A DNA stretch of 64,000 nt from Bacteroidota bacterium (GCA_017860455.1 JAGDMF010000006.1:23028-87027); one strand, 5' to 3'; shown: positions 1 to 9,448, numbered from the stretch's first letter. Numbers and translations are program-made. Notes: a model not told the origin generated them from the sequence alone.

Positions 1-1745
1 TATCCGATAATTCTACCATCATTTCCAATTATGGAGATTGGAAAAATGTGATCACTTTTGTTGGAGATGATGAGGAGGATAATTACCACATGATGACTGT
101 AAATGCAGGCGCTATCAAAGTTGGGGCCAGATATCCCCATTTCAATTTGGACAAAATCTATTGTGATGCGTTTGAACAAGTTTCTTATGCCGGAGGACAA
201 AGATATCCTGAAGTAAACAAAGCGATCAATAACAGAATGCAAAAAGGATCTTTGATTTTTGCTTATGCCGGTCATGGTGGTGCCAATGGTTGGGGACATG
301 AACGCTATTTGGAAATTTCTGATATCAACAAATGGACTAACAAATACAATCAACCCTGGATGTTTAATTTTACTTGCTCTTTTGGGTGGATTGACAGAAA
401 ATCTGTATCTCCTTCTGAACTGATCTTTATTAACGACAAAGGGGGAGCTTCAGCCATGCTCACAACAACAAGAGTTGCTTTTGCAGGACCCAATTATATT
501 TTTTGCGAACATCTTTTTAATGTACCATTTATTGATGATAATAACAACGTCATCACAATTGGAAATTTGAATAAAGAGGGAAAAAACAGAGCTTCCAATA
601 ATGATAATTTAAGAATGTTTGTTGTTTTAGGAGACCCTTCTTTAAAATTAAGTTTTCCAGTTTACAATGTGATAACGGATTCTATAAATGGAGTTTCTGT
701 TTTGCAGGAATCTGACACCATCAGAGCATTGGAAAAAGTAACAATTAAAGGTCACGTAACCGATTTGAATGGTACTATTTTAGAGCAGTTCAACGGCTCA
801 ATTTTCCCTTCTGTCTATGATAAAAGTGTCAGAGTCTCTACCTTAATGAATGATCCTGATCAAGTAGATGGTCCTTTTGAATTTGAGGTTCAAAAAAATA
901 TCATTTTTAAAGGAAATGCTTCAGTAATAAACGGTTATTTTGAGTTCACGTTTATTGTTCCTAAAGATATCAATTATGCTTATGGAAACGGAAAGATAAG
1001 CTATTACTTCAAATCTTCCAATATGGATGGAAAAGGGTACACTTCAAATTTCATTATTGGTGGTGTGAGTCCAAATCCAATAACTGATGAAAAAGGTCCT
1101 GAAATTCACATTTTTTTAAATGATGAAAAATTTGTCAACGGAGGAATTACGAATCCTAATCCTCAATTGATCGTAAAACTGAAGGATGATAATGGTATTA
1201 ACACAACCGGAAACGGAATTGGGCACGATTTAATTGCGATTTTAGACAATAACTCTGACTCACAAGTAACACTCAACGACTTTTATCAAGCTGAAAAAGA
1301 TAGTTTTAACACAGGAATTGTTAGATATCCATTGACCGATATAGCTCCAGGCACCCATACTTTAAAAATCAGAGCCTGGGACATTGCCAATAATGTATCG
1401 GAATCCACCATCGAATTTACGGTTATGAATGATGCAAATCTTGAAATTGAGCATGTTCTCAATTATCCAAATCCATTCACAACCCATACTCAATTTTTCT
1501 TTGAGCACAATCAACCCGGTCAAACCTTTGACATTATGGTTCAAATCTTTACTATTTCCGGTAAATTAGTGAAGACTATCCACTCTACACAATTTTTAAC
1601 AGGCACCCGTTCAGAGGGTATCGACTGGAATGGGTTGGATGATTTTGGCGATAAATTGGCAAAAGGAACTTATGTTTACAAATTGCTGGTTCGAAATGCA
1701 AATCATGATACTGTAGAAAAATTTGAGAAAATTGTTATCTTATAA
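1..1745 (+). CDS. porU: Type IX secretion sortase PorU, 3' part (5' end outside window)
   Basis: C-terminal part of the gingipain-like (peptidase C25 fold) T9SS sortase, which removes the C-terminal sorting domain of cargo at the cell surface and attaches cargo to the outer membrane. The frame is open from the left edge, so the GTG at 48 is not a real start. Counting from base 48, the catalytic dyad is visible: His76 in AGHGG and Cys110 in NFTCSFGW. A beta-rich middle follows, and the last ~100 residues are a FlgD-like/T9SS-type C-terminal domain (NYPNPF...GKLVKT...GTYVYKL). porV lies 56 bases downstream, the usual porU-porV pairing. PorU is the best fit because of this neighbour and the CTD; another C25 protease is less likely. 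Confidence 0.9.
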   Translation, partial: SDNSTIISNYGDWKNVITFVGDDEEDNYHMMTVNAGAIKVGARYPHFNLDKIYCDAFEQVSYAGGQRYPEVNKAINNRMQKGSLIFAYAGHGGANGWGHERYLEISDINKWTNKYNQPWMFNFTCSFGWIDRKSVSPSELIFINDKGGASAMLTTTRVAFAGPNYIFCEHLFNVPFIDDNNNVITIGNLNKEGKNRASNNDNLRMFVVLGDPSLKLSFPVYNVITDSINGVSVLQESDTIRALEKVTIKGHVTDLNGTILEQFNGSIFPSVYDKSVRVSTLMNDPDQVDGPFEFEVQKNIIFKGNASVINGYFEFTFIVPKDINYAYGNGKISYYFKSSNMDGKGYTSNFIIGGVSPNPITDEKGPEIHIFLNDEKFVNGGITNPNPQLIVKLKDDNGINTTGNGIGHDLIAILDNNSDSQVTLNDFYQAEKDSFNTGIVRYPLTDIAPGTHTLKIRAWDIANNVSESTIEFTVMNDANLEIEHVLNYPNPFTTHTQFFFEHNQPGQTFDIMVQIFTISGKLVKTIHSTQFLTGTRSEGIDWNGLDDFGDKLAKGTYVYKLLVRNANHDTVEKFEKIVIL

Positions 1746-1756
1746 AATATTATTAG

Positions 1757-1764
1757 TATTTTTG
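1757..1764 (+). promoter_or_regulatory. Bacteroidota -7 promoter box for porV
   Basis: TATTTTTG matches TAnnTTTG, followed by GC as in several other promoters here, about 38 bases before the porV ATG. It suggests porV can be transcribed separately from porU. Confidence 0.5.
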
Positions 1765-1801
1765 CGTTTCTTTTGAATTATTATCAGCAATTTATATCTA
1801 T

Positions 1802-3049
1802 ATGACAAACAAAAGCATATTTTTAACTGTACTTATCTTACTATCAATAACTTTAGCTCATTCTCAGGACTCTTTTGATTTTGAAAATCCTTCTGCTCCC
1901 TACTATAATGCCATGACTACAGCAGTTCCATTTCTTATGATTTCCCCTGATTCAAGAGGTGCAGGAATGGGAGATATTGGGGTTGCTTCATCCGCAGATA
2001 TCAATTCTCAACATTACAATGCTGCTAAATACGTGTTTAGCAAAAGTAAATTCGGGATCTCAATGTCCTATACTCCTTGGTTAGCCGAGTTGGTGAATGA
2101 TATTGACTTAGCCTATGTTTGTGGGTTTGTTAAATTAACAGACATGGATGCTATTGCATTTTCTTTAAGATATTTTTCATTAGGTTCTATTCAATTTACT
2201 GACTATTTTGGATATAATATCGGACCGGAAAGAACACCACACGAATTTGCGATTGATGCTTCCTATTCCAGAAAATTCTCTGACCATTTTTCAATGTCTT
2301 TGACTCCTCGTTTCATATACTCCAATCTTGCATCTGATGTAGTGGTTACCGGTGTTGAAATGAAACCGGGAACAGCTATCGCTGCTGATTTAGGTATGTT
2401 TTATGAACAAGATTTTGATTCTCAAAGTTTTGAAAATCAAACATTTAGAGCAGGTGTCTGTTTCTCAAATATTGGAAATAAAATATCCTATACTGATGGT
2501 AGTATCAATAAAGATTTTCTACCTACCAATCTTAGAATTGGTCTTTCCTACACCATGGATATTGACAAGTACAACAAATGGAGTTTCTTAGGGGAAGTAG
2601 GAAAACTGTTAGTACCAACCAATCCCGTTAAAAAGGTCAATGAATTAGGTACTCCGATTACTAATCCGGATGGAAGCTATGTGTATTATGGTAATGGTAT
2701 GAATCCAAAAGATATCAGTACTTTTCAAGGTATTTTGAGATCTTTCTATGATTCTCCGGGTGGTTTTAATGAAGAGATGAGAGAAATTGTATTTGCTGTT
2801 GGTACAGAATATGTGTACAACGATCTGTTTTCCATTAGATTAGGAACATTTTTTGAAAACCAGTATAAAGGGGATCGAAAATTTGGAGAAGTGGGAGTTG
2901 GTTTGAAATACAATGTATTTATTATTGATGTTTCTTATCTGGTCACATTCACCAACAGAAATCCATTAGCCAATACGTTAAGATTCTCATTATCCTTTGA
3001 TTTTGAATCGTTTTATGCTAAAGATATAAAAAGACAAGGCAAAAAATAG
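1802..3049 (+). CDS. porV: Type IX secretion outer-membrane protein PorV
   Basis: 415-residue outer-membrane beta-barrel of the PorV/LptO family. PorV shuttles T9SS cargo from the translocon to PorU and is part of the attachment complex. The N-terminus is a signal peptide of about 22 residues ending AHSQ. The family N-terminal region RGAGMGDIGVAS...N is present, and amphipathic strands run to an aromatic-rich C-terminus, as expected for a FadL-like barrel. Length is typical. It follows porU with its own promoter-like box, and ispF begins 6 bases after its stop, so these genes probably form one operon. Confidence 0.92.
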   Translation: MTNKSIFLTVLILLSITLAHSQDSFDFENPSAPYYNAMTTAVPFLMISPDSRGAGMGDIGVASSADINSQHYNAAKYVFSKSKFGISMSYTPWLAELVNDIDLAYVCGFVKLTDMDAIAFSLRYFSLGSIQFTDYFGYNIGPERTPHEFAIDASYSRKFSDHFSMSLTPRFIYSNLASDVVVTGVEMKPGTAIAADLGMFYEQDFDSQSFENQTFRAGVCFSNIGNKISYTDGSINKDFLPTNLRIGLSYTMDIDKYNKWSFLGEVGKLLVPTNPVKKVNELGTPITNPDGSYVYYGNGMNPKDISTFQGILRSFYDSPGGFNEEMREIVFAVGTEYVYNDLFSIRLGTFFENQYKGDRKFGEVGVGLKYNVFIIDVSYLVTFTNRNPLANTLRFSLSFDFESFYAKDIKRQGKK

Positions 3050-3055
3050 CGTTTC

Positions 3056-3550
3056 ATGAAACTGAAAGTTGGGTTAGGCTACGATTCTCATAAATTGGTT
3101 GATAAGGATATCAACCAATTTCCATTTATATTAGGTGGTATTATCATTCCTAATGACAAGAGTTGCGTAGCTCATTCTGATGGGGATGTTGTGATCCATG
3201 CTGTATGTGATGCATTGTTAGGCGCTGCAGGATTAGGAGATATTGGCACCCTTTTTCCTGATACGGATCCTCAATTTTTCAAAAAGGATAGTCAGGAACT
3301 GCTTGACCATGTAGTTACTCTTATTTCAGATCAGGGATTTTTCGTGAATAACATTGACCTCACTATTATTTTAGAAAAACCGAAACTTTTTCCTTATAAA
3401 CAAGCGATTGCCAATAATCTGGCCCGAATCCTTAAAATTACACCCGATTCCGTTTCTGTAAAAGCCAAAACCAATGAAGGATTAGATGCAGTTGGCAACG
3501 GAGATGCTGTTGTGGTACATGCTATTTGCTTATTAATAAACAATTTATAA
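3056..3550 (+). CDS. ispF: 2-C-methyl-D-erythritol 2,4-cyclodiphosphate synthase
   Basis: 164 residues, normal length for IspF, which cyclises CDP-methylerythritol 2-phosphate in the non-mevalonate isoprenoid pathway. The metal ligands fit Asp10 and His12 (GYDSHKL) and His48 (HSDGDVVIHA). The C-terminal KAKTNEGLDAVG signature is present. It is packed between porV and the M3 peptidase gene with gaps of 6 and 3 bases, so it is likely cotranscribed. Other MEP-pathway genes are not in the window. Confidence 0.95.
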   Translation: MKLKVGLGYDSHKLVDKDINQFPFILGGIIIPNDKSCVAHSDGDVVIHAVCDALLGAAGLGDIGTLFPDTDPQFFKKDSQELLDHVVTLISDQGFFVNNIDLTIILEKPKLFPYKQAIANNLARILKITPDSVSVKAKTNEGLDAVGNGDAVVVHAICLLINNL

Positions 3551-3553
3551 ATT

Positions 3554-5701
3554 ATGAAAAAACTTTTTTTATTCACCCTTTTAAGTCTGACCGTCATGTT
3601 GTCGAATGCACAAAAACCTAAAGACCAAAATACTACAAAACCTGAAACCAACAATTCTGCTCCTACAGATATCCTAAAAAATCCATTAGTTGCAGAATGG
3701 GATACCCCATTTCAAACGCCACCTTTTGAATTGATCAAATTGGAACACTATTTGCCTGCTTTTGAATATGCTTTAAAACAAGCTAAGCAAGATATTTATA
3801 TGATTGCCAATCAAAAATCTGTTCCTACATTTGAAAATACTGTTGTAGCCATGGATCGTAGTGGTGCGTTGTTGAGCAGAATTTCTAATGTTTTCTTTAA
3901 TATGTTATCAGCTAACACTTCACCTGAACTACAAAAAATTGCGCAAGAAGTGAGCCCACTATTAACCCAACACTCTAATGAAATTTATCACGACAAAGCA
4001 CTTTTCAATAGAGTTAAGGAAGTTTATAAAATAAAAGAAAAATTGGAAAAACCGGAAGATAAAATGTTATTGGAGAAAACATACAAAGCATTTATCAACA
4101 GTGGTGCTGAACTTTCATTAGAAGACCAGGAAGTGTACAACAACATCTCTATGCAACTCTCTAAACTTTCTTTACAATTCAGTGAAAATGTATTATCTGC
4201 AACGAATGCTTTTGAAGTAGTATTTTCCAATAAAGAGGAATTAAAAGGGTTACCAGAGAACGAGTTAGCAATTGCTCAGGAAAAAGCAAAAGCAAAAGGA
4301 CAAGAGGGTTATCTATTTGATCTTTCAGCTCCCAGTTATGGTGCCATTATGAAATATGCCGATGATCGTAAATTACGAGAAAAATTCTATAAAATTTACA
4401 ATTCCAGAGCCTTTGAAGGTGAGTTTGACAACAATGGAATCATTGCAGAGATCGTAAGCTTAAGATTCAAATTGGCACATCTTATGGGATTTGAAAACTA
4501 TGCGGAATATGCTCTTCAGGATCGTATGGCTGAAAATCCAAAAAATGTGTATAACCTTTTAGATCAGCTTTTAGAAGTTTCCTACGCAGCAGCAAAAGGG
4601 GAGATTGAAGAGATCACAAAATATGCCCAAAGCATTGGTTTTAAAGGAAATTTAGAAAGATGGGATTTCACTTATTATTCAGAAAAATACAAAAACTTTA
4701 AGTTTAACATTTCTGATGAGATGGTAAAACCCTATTTCAAATTGGAAAATGTGATTGATGGTGTATTTAAATTAACCAACAAATTGTATGGTATTACATA
4801 CAAACAAAATAAAAAAATTCAGGTTTATCATCAAGATGTAACTGTTTATGAAGTATACAGAAATAAAAATCTTCTTGGAATTTTATATTTAGATTTTCAC
4901 CCAAGAGCTTCTAAAAGAGGTGGTGCCTGGATGACCTCTTTCAGAGAACAATCGATTGATGCCAAAGGGAATAATATCAGACCACTTGTTTCATTAGTGA
5001 TGAACTTTACTCCTTCCACTCCAGGAAATCCCTCTTTGTTGACCTATGATGAAGTGACCACTTTCCTTCATGAATTTGGACACGGTTTACATGGATTGTT
5101 ATCCAATGTAACTTATGAATCGATTTCCGGTACCAGTGTTCCGAGAGATTTTGTTGAATTACCATCTCAAATCATGGAAAATTTTGCATCCAATCAGGAA
5201 TTTTTAAAATTGTTTGCTTACCATTACAAAACTAAAAAACTGATCCCTGAAGAAACCATTCAAAAATTGAAAGATATGGATAATTATTTATCCGGTTACA
5301 CATTTTGCAGACAATTAACTTTTGGATATCTGGATATGATGTGGCACACTTTAACTCCTGAAAGATTAACCGAAATAACAGAAATGGAACGTGAAGCGAT
5401 TGCTAAGACCGAACTACTTCCTAGAGTGGATGGAACCTGTATCAGTACTGCATTCAGTCATATTTTTGCAGGTGGTTATGCTGCAGGATATTATGGATAC
5501 AAATGGGCAGAGGTATTAGATGCTGATGCTTTCTCTTATTTCGTTGAAAATGGCGTATATAATAAAAAAATTGCAGATTCATTTGTTGAAAACATCCTTT
5601 CTAAAGGGGGAACTTTAAAAGCGATGGATATGTACACCAAGTTCCGTGGTAGAGAACCTCAGGTAGACGCTCTTTTGAAACGCAGCGGGTTAAAAAAATA
5701 G
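3554..5701 (+). CDS. M3 family zinc metallopeptidase (Dcp-like), exported
   Basis: 715-residue thimet-oligopeptidase-family enzyme, closest in layout to peptidyl-dipeptidase Dcp, which trims peptides two residues at a time. The zinc motif HEFGH lies at residues 506-510, with the downstream glutamate expected in the ME...ASN region. A signal peptide of about 20 residues ends SNAQ and is followed by a polar linker, so it probably acts in the periplasm. It starts 3 bases after ispF. The family is clear; Dcp versus oligopeptidase A is inferred from length and export signal. Confidence 0.9.
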   Translation: MKKLFLFTLLSLTVMLSNAQKPKDQNTTKPETNNSAPTDILKNPLVAEWDTPFQTPPFELIKLEHYLPAFEYALKQAKQDIYMIANQKSVPTFENTVVAMDRSGALLSRISNVFFNMLSANTSPELQKIAQEVSPLLTQHSNEIYHDKALFNRVKEVYKIKEKLEKPEDKMLLEKTYKAFINSGAELSLEDQEVYNNISMQLSKLSLQFSENVLSATNAFEVVFSNKEELKGLPENELAIAQEKAKAKGQEGYLFDLSAPSYGAIMKYADDRKLREKFYKIYNSRAFEGEFDNNGIIAEIVSLRFKLAHLMGFENYAEYALQDRMAENPKNVYNLLDQLLEVSYAAAKGEIEEITKYAQSIGFKGNLERWDFTYYSEKYKNFKFNISDEMVKPYFKLENVIDGVFKLTNKLYGITYKQNKKIQVYHQDVTVYEVYRNKNLLGILYLDFHPRASKRGGAWMTSFREQSIDAKGNNIRPLVSLVMNFTPSTPGNPSLLTYDEVTTFLHEFGHGLHGLLSNVTYESISGTSVPRDFVELPSQIMENFASNQEFLKLFAYHYKTKKLIPEETIQKLKDMDNYLSGYTFCRQLTFGYLDMMWHTLTPERLTEITEMEREAIAKTELLPRVDGTCISTAFSHIFAGGYAAGYYGYKWAEVLDADAFSYFVENGVYNKKIADSFVENILSKGGTLKAMDMYTKFRGREPQVDALLKRSGLKK

Positions 5702-5735
5702 ATCTCATTTTTTTGGAAATTAGGTTATTTTTATG

Positions 5736-5743
5736 TATATTTG
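5736..5743 (+). promoter_or_regulatory. Bacteroidota promoter for kdd
   Basis: TATATTTG (-7 box) with TTTG at 5712-5715 as a -33 element, 20 bases apart. It lies about 77 bases before the kdd start and implies a rather long leader. Confidence 0.6.
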
Positions 5744-5819
5744 CCGCGCAATAAAAAAAAGCAAAAAACAAACATAAAATATTAAAAATTAATTATTTAC
5801 ATTTTAATTCAGATTAAAA

Positions 5820-6863
5820 ATGCAAAAAAAAGGAAACAAATACGGAACACACCGCGTAATCGAGCCAGTAGGAGTATTACCACAACCAGCAAATAAAATT
5901 GACAACAACATGGATGAGATCTATGACAATGAGATCTTAATTGATGTTCAGACCTTAAATGTAGACTCTGCTTCATTTACTCAAATCAAAGAACAAGCCG
6001 GTGGTGATCATGAAAAAATTAAAGAGATCATGTTAGGCATTGTTGCAAAACAAGGAAAACATAGAAATCCGGTAACCGGATCAGGTGGTATGTTACTAGG
6101 AACAGTTGAAAAAATCGGAGATGCATTAAAAGGTAAAATTGATCTAAAAGAGGGTGATAAAATTGCCACATTAGTATCATTATCTTTAACTCCATTAAGA
6201 ATAGATAAAATTAAAGCGATTCGTGACTCTATCGACCAAGTGGACATTGATGGAAAAGCGATCCTTTTTGAAAGTGGTATTTATGCCAAAATACCTACTG
6301 ACATGCCTGAAACATTAGCATTATCAGCACTTGACGTTGCCGGAGCTCCTGCACAAACAGCCAAATTATGCAAACCGGGTCAAACTGTATTGATTATTGG
6401 TGCCGGAGGAAAATCAGGTATGTTATGTTGTTATGAAGCTAAAAAACGTGTAGGTGTTACCGGAAAAGTGATTGGTATGTGTGGAAGTCAACACTCTGCT
6501 GAAAGATTAGAGAAACTAGGATTCTGTCATGAAGTATTTGTTGGAAATGCGAAAGATCCAGTAGCGATGATGACAAAAATTGAAGAGTTAACCAACGGTC
6601 AGATGGCAGATTTAACCATCAACAATGTAAATGTTCCTGACACTGAAATGACCAGTATTCTATGTACTAAAAATGACGGTATGGTATATTTCTTCTCTAT
6701 GGCAACCAGCTTCACCAAAGCAGCTTTAGGAGCTGAAGGAGTTGGAAGTGATGTTACTATGATTGTAGGAAACGGTTATACCAAAGATCACGCTGAAATC
6801 ACTTTAGAATTACTACGTGAAAGCAAAGAATTACGCGAATTATTCACAGAATTATACGCATAA
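5820..6863 (+). CDS. kdd: L-erythro-3,5-diaminohexanoate dehydrogenase
   Basis: 347-residue NAD(P)-dependent dehydrogenase that deaminates 3,5-diaminohexanoate to 3-keto-5-aminohexanoate (Kdd, lysine fermentation). The N-terminus GTHRVIEPVGVLPQPA is typical of the family, a Rossmann motif IIGAGGKSGMLC lies near residue 195, and the length matches. It has its own promoter and terminator, so it is monocistronic. The usual lysine-fermentation partners (kamA, kamDE, kal, kce) are not nearby, so the pathway is either scattered or incomplete. Related oxidoreductases are the only real alternative. Confidence 0.87.
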   Translation: MQKKGNKYGTHRVIEPVGVLPQPANKIDNNMDEIYDNEILIDVQTLNVDSASFTQIKEQAGGDHEKIKEIMLGIVAKQGKHRNPVTGSGGMLLGTVEKIGDALKGKIDLKEGDKIATLVSLSLTPLRIDKIKAIRDSIDQVDIDGKAILFESGIYAKIPTDMPETLALSALDVAGAPAQTAKLCKPGQTVLIIGAGGKSGMLCCYEAKKRVGVTGKVIGMCGSQHSAERLEKLGFCHEVFVGNAKDPVAMMTKIEELTNGQMADLTINNVNVPDTEMTSILCTKNDGMVYFFSMATSFTKAALGAEGVGSDVTMIVGNGYTKDHAEITLELLRESKELRELFTELYA

Positions 6864-6881
6864 TTTTTTATAAAACTATCG

Positions 6882-6913
6882 AAAAAAGGCTCCTTTTGGG
6901 GTCTTTTTTTTTT
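6882..6913 (+). terminator. Rho-independent terminator after kdd
   Basis: A stem formed by GGCTCC and GGGGTC (two G-U pairs) around a TTTT loop, flanked by A and T runs that lengthen the stem and end in a poly-T tract. It lies 20 bases after the kdd stop. Confidence 0.7.
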
Positions 6914-6976
6914 GACCAGAGACGAGAGACTGGAGACTGGAGACGAGAGACTGGTGACTGGTGACTGGTGACGAGC
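6914..6976 (+). repeat. Degenerate heptamer tandem array (GAGACTG/GTGACTG type)
   Basis: About nine 7-base units drifting between GAGACGA, GAGACTG and GTGACTG, beginning directly at the end of the kdd terminator. The reverse complement of this motif reappears at 7855-7880, so the lipoprotein gene between them sits inside inverted arrays. The rest of 6864-7181 is AT-rich and holds only the terminator, this array and the promoter at 7054. Confidence 0.8.
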
Positions 6977-7053
6977 TCAGATATAAGAGTGATGCATTTT
7001 TCATTCTTCATTTTTAATTATTCATTTAATATTTGCTCATTTGCTTTTTTTAT

Positions 7054-7061
7054 TATATTTG
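7054..7061 (+). promoter_or_regulatory. Bacteroidota -7 promoter box for the orphan lipoprotein
   Basis: TATATTTG followed by CC, about 120 bases before the chosen start at 7182. Confidence 0.5.
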
Positions 7062-7181
7062 CCTTTCTAAGTCCATACATTGAACTCTAAAAATCGAGTA
7101 CAATAGTGGAGTTGATATTTATACAAAATTAAATCTATTCAGACTTATATAAAATTGTCATTTATCTATAAATTAAAACAC

Positions 7182-7619
7182 ATGAGAAAATTGCTTTTGT
7201 TTGTATTTATTATTTTTATTTTTTCTTCTTGTTTTAAAAGAGAAAAAGTAATTTATATTTACAACGATAGCAAATCAGAATGTGTTACCATTATTTGGAA
7301 TAAAAAATTCAGGTATATTATTCCCGAAAAATGTGATAAAATCCCTAAATCCAAATATTTGAAATTGGATATAAGTCATATTTCCCTATCTGATGATTAT
7401 ATATATGTTTGCTTTCACAATAAAGGGTGGAAATTAGTTAACCCAAGTGCGATAATTGCTTATTCCGGAATAGATACATCTCAATATAAATTTGAAAGTG
7501 ATTTACCAATCATTGATAAAGTTCCAAATCAGCTGAAGTTTACACAACACAATTGTGCAATATTTGGAGTTAAATATATGGAGGTTTGCTCACAAAATGG
7601 GACAAACATCGAATTTTAG
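7182..7619 (+). CDS. Small putative lipoprotein, unknown function
   Basis: 145 residues. The ATG at 7182 gives a clean lipoprotein signal (MRKLLLF..., hydrophobic core, then SSC as lipobox), so I prefer it to the upstream TTG at 7155. The mature part is charged, aromatic-rich and contains several cysteines. I do not recognise a family. It stands alone between the kdd terminator and a repeat block, with inverted heptamer arrays on both sides, so it may be recently acquired. Function unknown. Confidence 0.6.
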   Translation: MRKLLLFVFIIFIFSSCFKREKVIYIYNDSKSECVTIIWNKKFRYIIPEKCDKIPKSKYLKLDISHISLSDDYIYVCFHNKGWKLVNPSAIIAYSGIDTSQYKFESDLPIIDKVPNQLKFTQHNCAIFGVKYMEVCSQNGTNIEF

Positions 7620-7730
7620 TTACTAAAAAATATGTCTTGATTATTTTAAAAAACTTTCATTTTTTATATTCACATTCCCAAGAGCTTTCGCTTGATTTCA
7701 TTTTCAATATTCATTATTTTTTCACGCAGA

Positions 7731-7970
7731 GAACGCGGACTACTGACAGCAGACTACGGACTACATACGACGGACGGCAGACGGCTGACGGCAGTCAGCA
7801 GACGGACAAATGTAGCGGTTTCATCGTCGAACGTCGAACGTTTAACGTCGAATTTCTCCAGTCTCCCGTCGCCAGTCCCAGCATTAGGGCGTAGGCCAGA
7901 TAAAAAGTAATAGGTAAAAAGTAATAGGTAATAGGTAATAGATAATTGGTAAAAAGCAACAGGTAAATTA
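7731..7970. repeat. Composite of four degenerate heptamer arrays
   Basis: This fills most of the 452-base gap after the lipoprotein gene. There are four successive blocks of about 7-base units: GACGGCA-like (7731-7808), CGTCGAA-like (7822-7853), CAGTCTC/CCGTCGC-like (7855-7880, the reverse complement of the motif at 6914-6976) and GTAATAG/GTAAAAA-like (7902-7970). No coding sense is visible in any frame. Confidence 0.8.
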
Positions 7971-7997
7971 ACAACATTAAATTATTAATTTACCTGT
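7959..7997. terminator. Hairpin between convergent genes
   Basis: Perfect 13-base inverted repeat (7959-7971 and 7985-7997) around a 13-base AT-rich loop. It lies between the 3' ends of the lipoprotein (plus) and M20 peptidase (minus) genes, so it could end transcription from both sides, though it has no strong T-tract. Confidence 0.35.
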
Positions 7998-8021
7998 AAT
8001 AAGTTTATAACAAAGGTTAAC

Positions 8022-8060
8022 TGAGCACATGAGCAAATCGAGCATCATGAGCACATGAGT
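8022..8060. repeat. Short GAGCACATGAGC-type repeat
   Basis: Imperfect repetition of the theme ATGAGCA/CGAGCA just before the end of the M20 gene. It resembles the GAGCATT/CGAGCAA arrays near 22 kb. Confidence 0.5.
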
Positions 8061-8071
8061 TAAATGCCCTA

Positions 8072-9448
8072 CTATTTCTTTTCCATTTCTGCAAAATATT
8101 TATAGAAATATGGAACGGTTTCAATCCCTTTGAATAGTTGTTCCAATGGGAAACATTCGTTAGGTGAGTGAATACCATCCTCTTCAATACCGAAACCTAA
8201 AAGGATAGATTTGATACCTAATATTTTTTCAAAATCGGAAATGATTGGAATAGATCCACCACTTCTGGTTGGGATTGTTTTCTTTCCATCATAAGTAGCT
8301 GCAAATGCTTTTTCAGCTGCTCTGTACGCAGGAAGATCGATTGGAGAAACATAAGCATCACCACCGTGGTGAGGTTTTACAGTAACTGTTACATAATCAG
8401 GAGCGATTGATTCGAAATATTCTTTGAATAATTTCATGATTTTATCAGGATCTTGATAAGGAACAATTCTCATCGAAACTTTTGCATTTGCTTCTGATGG
8501 AAGAACGGTTTTGGTACCTTCACCAATATAACCACCCCAGATACCACAAACATCAAATGTTGGTCTGATCCAGGTTCTTTCAACAGTTGTATATCCTTTT
8601 TCCCCTTTAACTTCTTTAATTCCGATCATATCCTTAAATTCTTGTTCATCATAAGGAGCTTCTGCCATTAATGCTCTCTCTTCAGCTGATACTTCAAGTA
8701 CATCATCGTAAAATCCGGGAATTGTAATTTTTCCATCTTTGTCAATGATTGATGATAACATATCACAAAGAACGTTGATTGGGTTTGCTACTGCACCGCC
8801 AAAAACGCCTGAGTGTAAGTCACGACAAGGACCAACCACTTTAACTTCCAAATAAGTTAAACCACGAAGTCCCACATTAATAGAAGGAACACCGGCCGCT
8901 AACATACTGGTATCAGACACTAAGATCACATCTGCTTTTAATTTTTCAACATTTTGAGTACAGAAAGTAAACAAACTTTCGCTGCCCACTTCTTCTTCAC
9001 CTTCAATCATAAACTTCACATTACAAGGAAGTTGATTTGTTTTAACTAAATATTCAAATGCTTTGGCATGGATAAAAGATTGTCCTTTATCGTCATCAGC
9101 ACCACGAGCAAAGATTTTACCATCAATAATAGTTGGTTCAAAAGGAGGCGTATTCCAAAGGTCAATTGGTTCAACGGGCATTACGTCATAGTGACCATAG
9201 ATCAGAACGGTTGGAGCGTTAGGATCGATCATTTTTTCACCATAAACAACAGGAGCACCTTCAGTTTTGATTACTTCCACTAGATCCGCGCCTGCTTCTT
9301 TAATTAATTCAGCCCAGCGGTTAGCGCAACGAACCATATCCTCTTTATTTTCAGTTTTAGAGGAAATAGAAGGGATTCTGATCAATGAAAATAGTTCTTC
9401 TAGAAATCTTTCTTTGTTGTCTTCGATGTATTGTTTTAAATCGTTCAT
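8072..9448 (-). CDS. M20 family dipeptidase
   Basis: 458-residue zinc peptidase of the M20 family (carnosinase/PepV-like dipeptidases). Metal-binding signatures are visible: YGHYDVMPVEP (His, Asp), DDKGQ (bridging Asp), GEEEVGS (Glu pair) and the C-terminal His region GIHSPNE. The frame runs 46 codons further upstream, but the ATG at 9448 gives the normal N-terminus MNDLKQYIEDN, and a promoter box lies just before it, inside that extension. No signal peptide, so cytoplasmic. Exact substrate unknown. Confidence 0.9.
   Translation of the reverse strand: MNDLKQYIEDNKERFLEELFSLIRIPSISSKTENKEDMVRCANRWAELIKEAGADLVEVIKTEGAPVVYGEKMIDPNAPTVLIYGHYDVMPVEPIDLWNTPPFEPTIIDGKIFARGADDDKGQSFIHAKAFEYLVKTNQLPCNVKFMIEGEEEVGSESLFTFCTQNVEKLKADVILVSDTSMLAAGVPSINVGLRGLTYLEVKVVGPCRDLHSGVFGGAVANPINVLCDMLSSIIDKDGKITIPGFYDDVLEVSAEERALMAEAPYDEQEFKDMIGIKEVKGEKGYTTVERTWIRPTFDVCGIWGGYIGEGTKTVLPSEANAKVSMRIVPYQDPDKIMKLFKEYFESIAPDYVTVTVKPHHGGDAYVSPIDLPAYRAAEKAFAATYDGKKTIPTRSGGSIPIISDFEKILGIKSILLGFGIEEDGIHSPNECFPLEQLFKGIETVPYFYKYFAEMEKK

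Noticed and set aside
48..1745. Complete PorU-like gene starting at the GTG at 48
   Set aside because: The frame is open to the window edge and upstream codons encode family sequence (DWKN before VITFVGDD), so the gene is simply cut by the window.
7586..7977. Short frames in the 7.6-8.0 kb gap
   Set aside because: They cross heptamer repeats in several frames at once and have no protein features.
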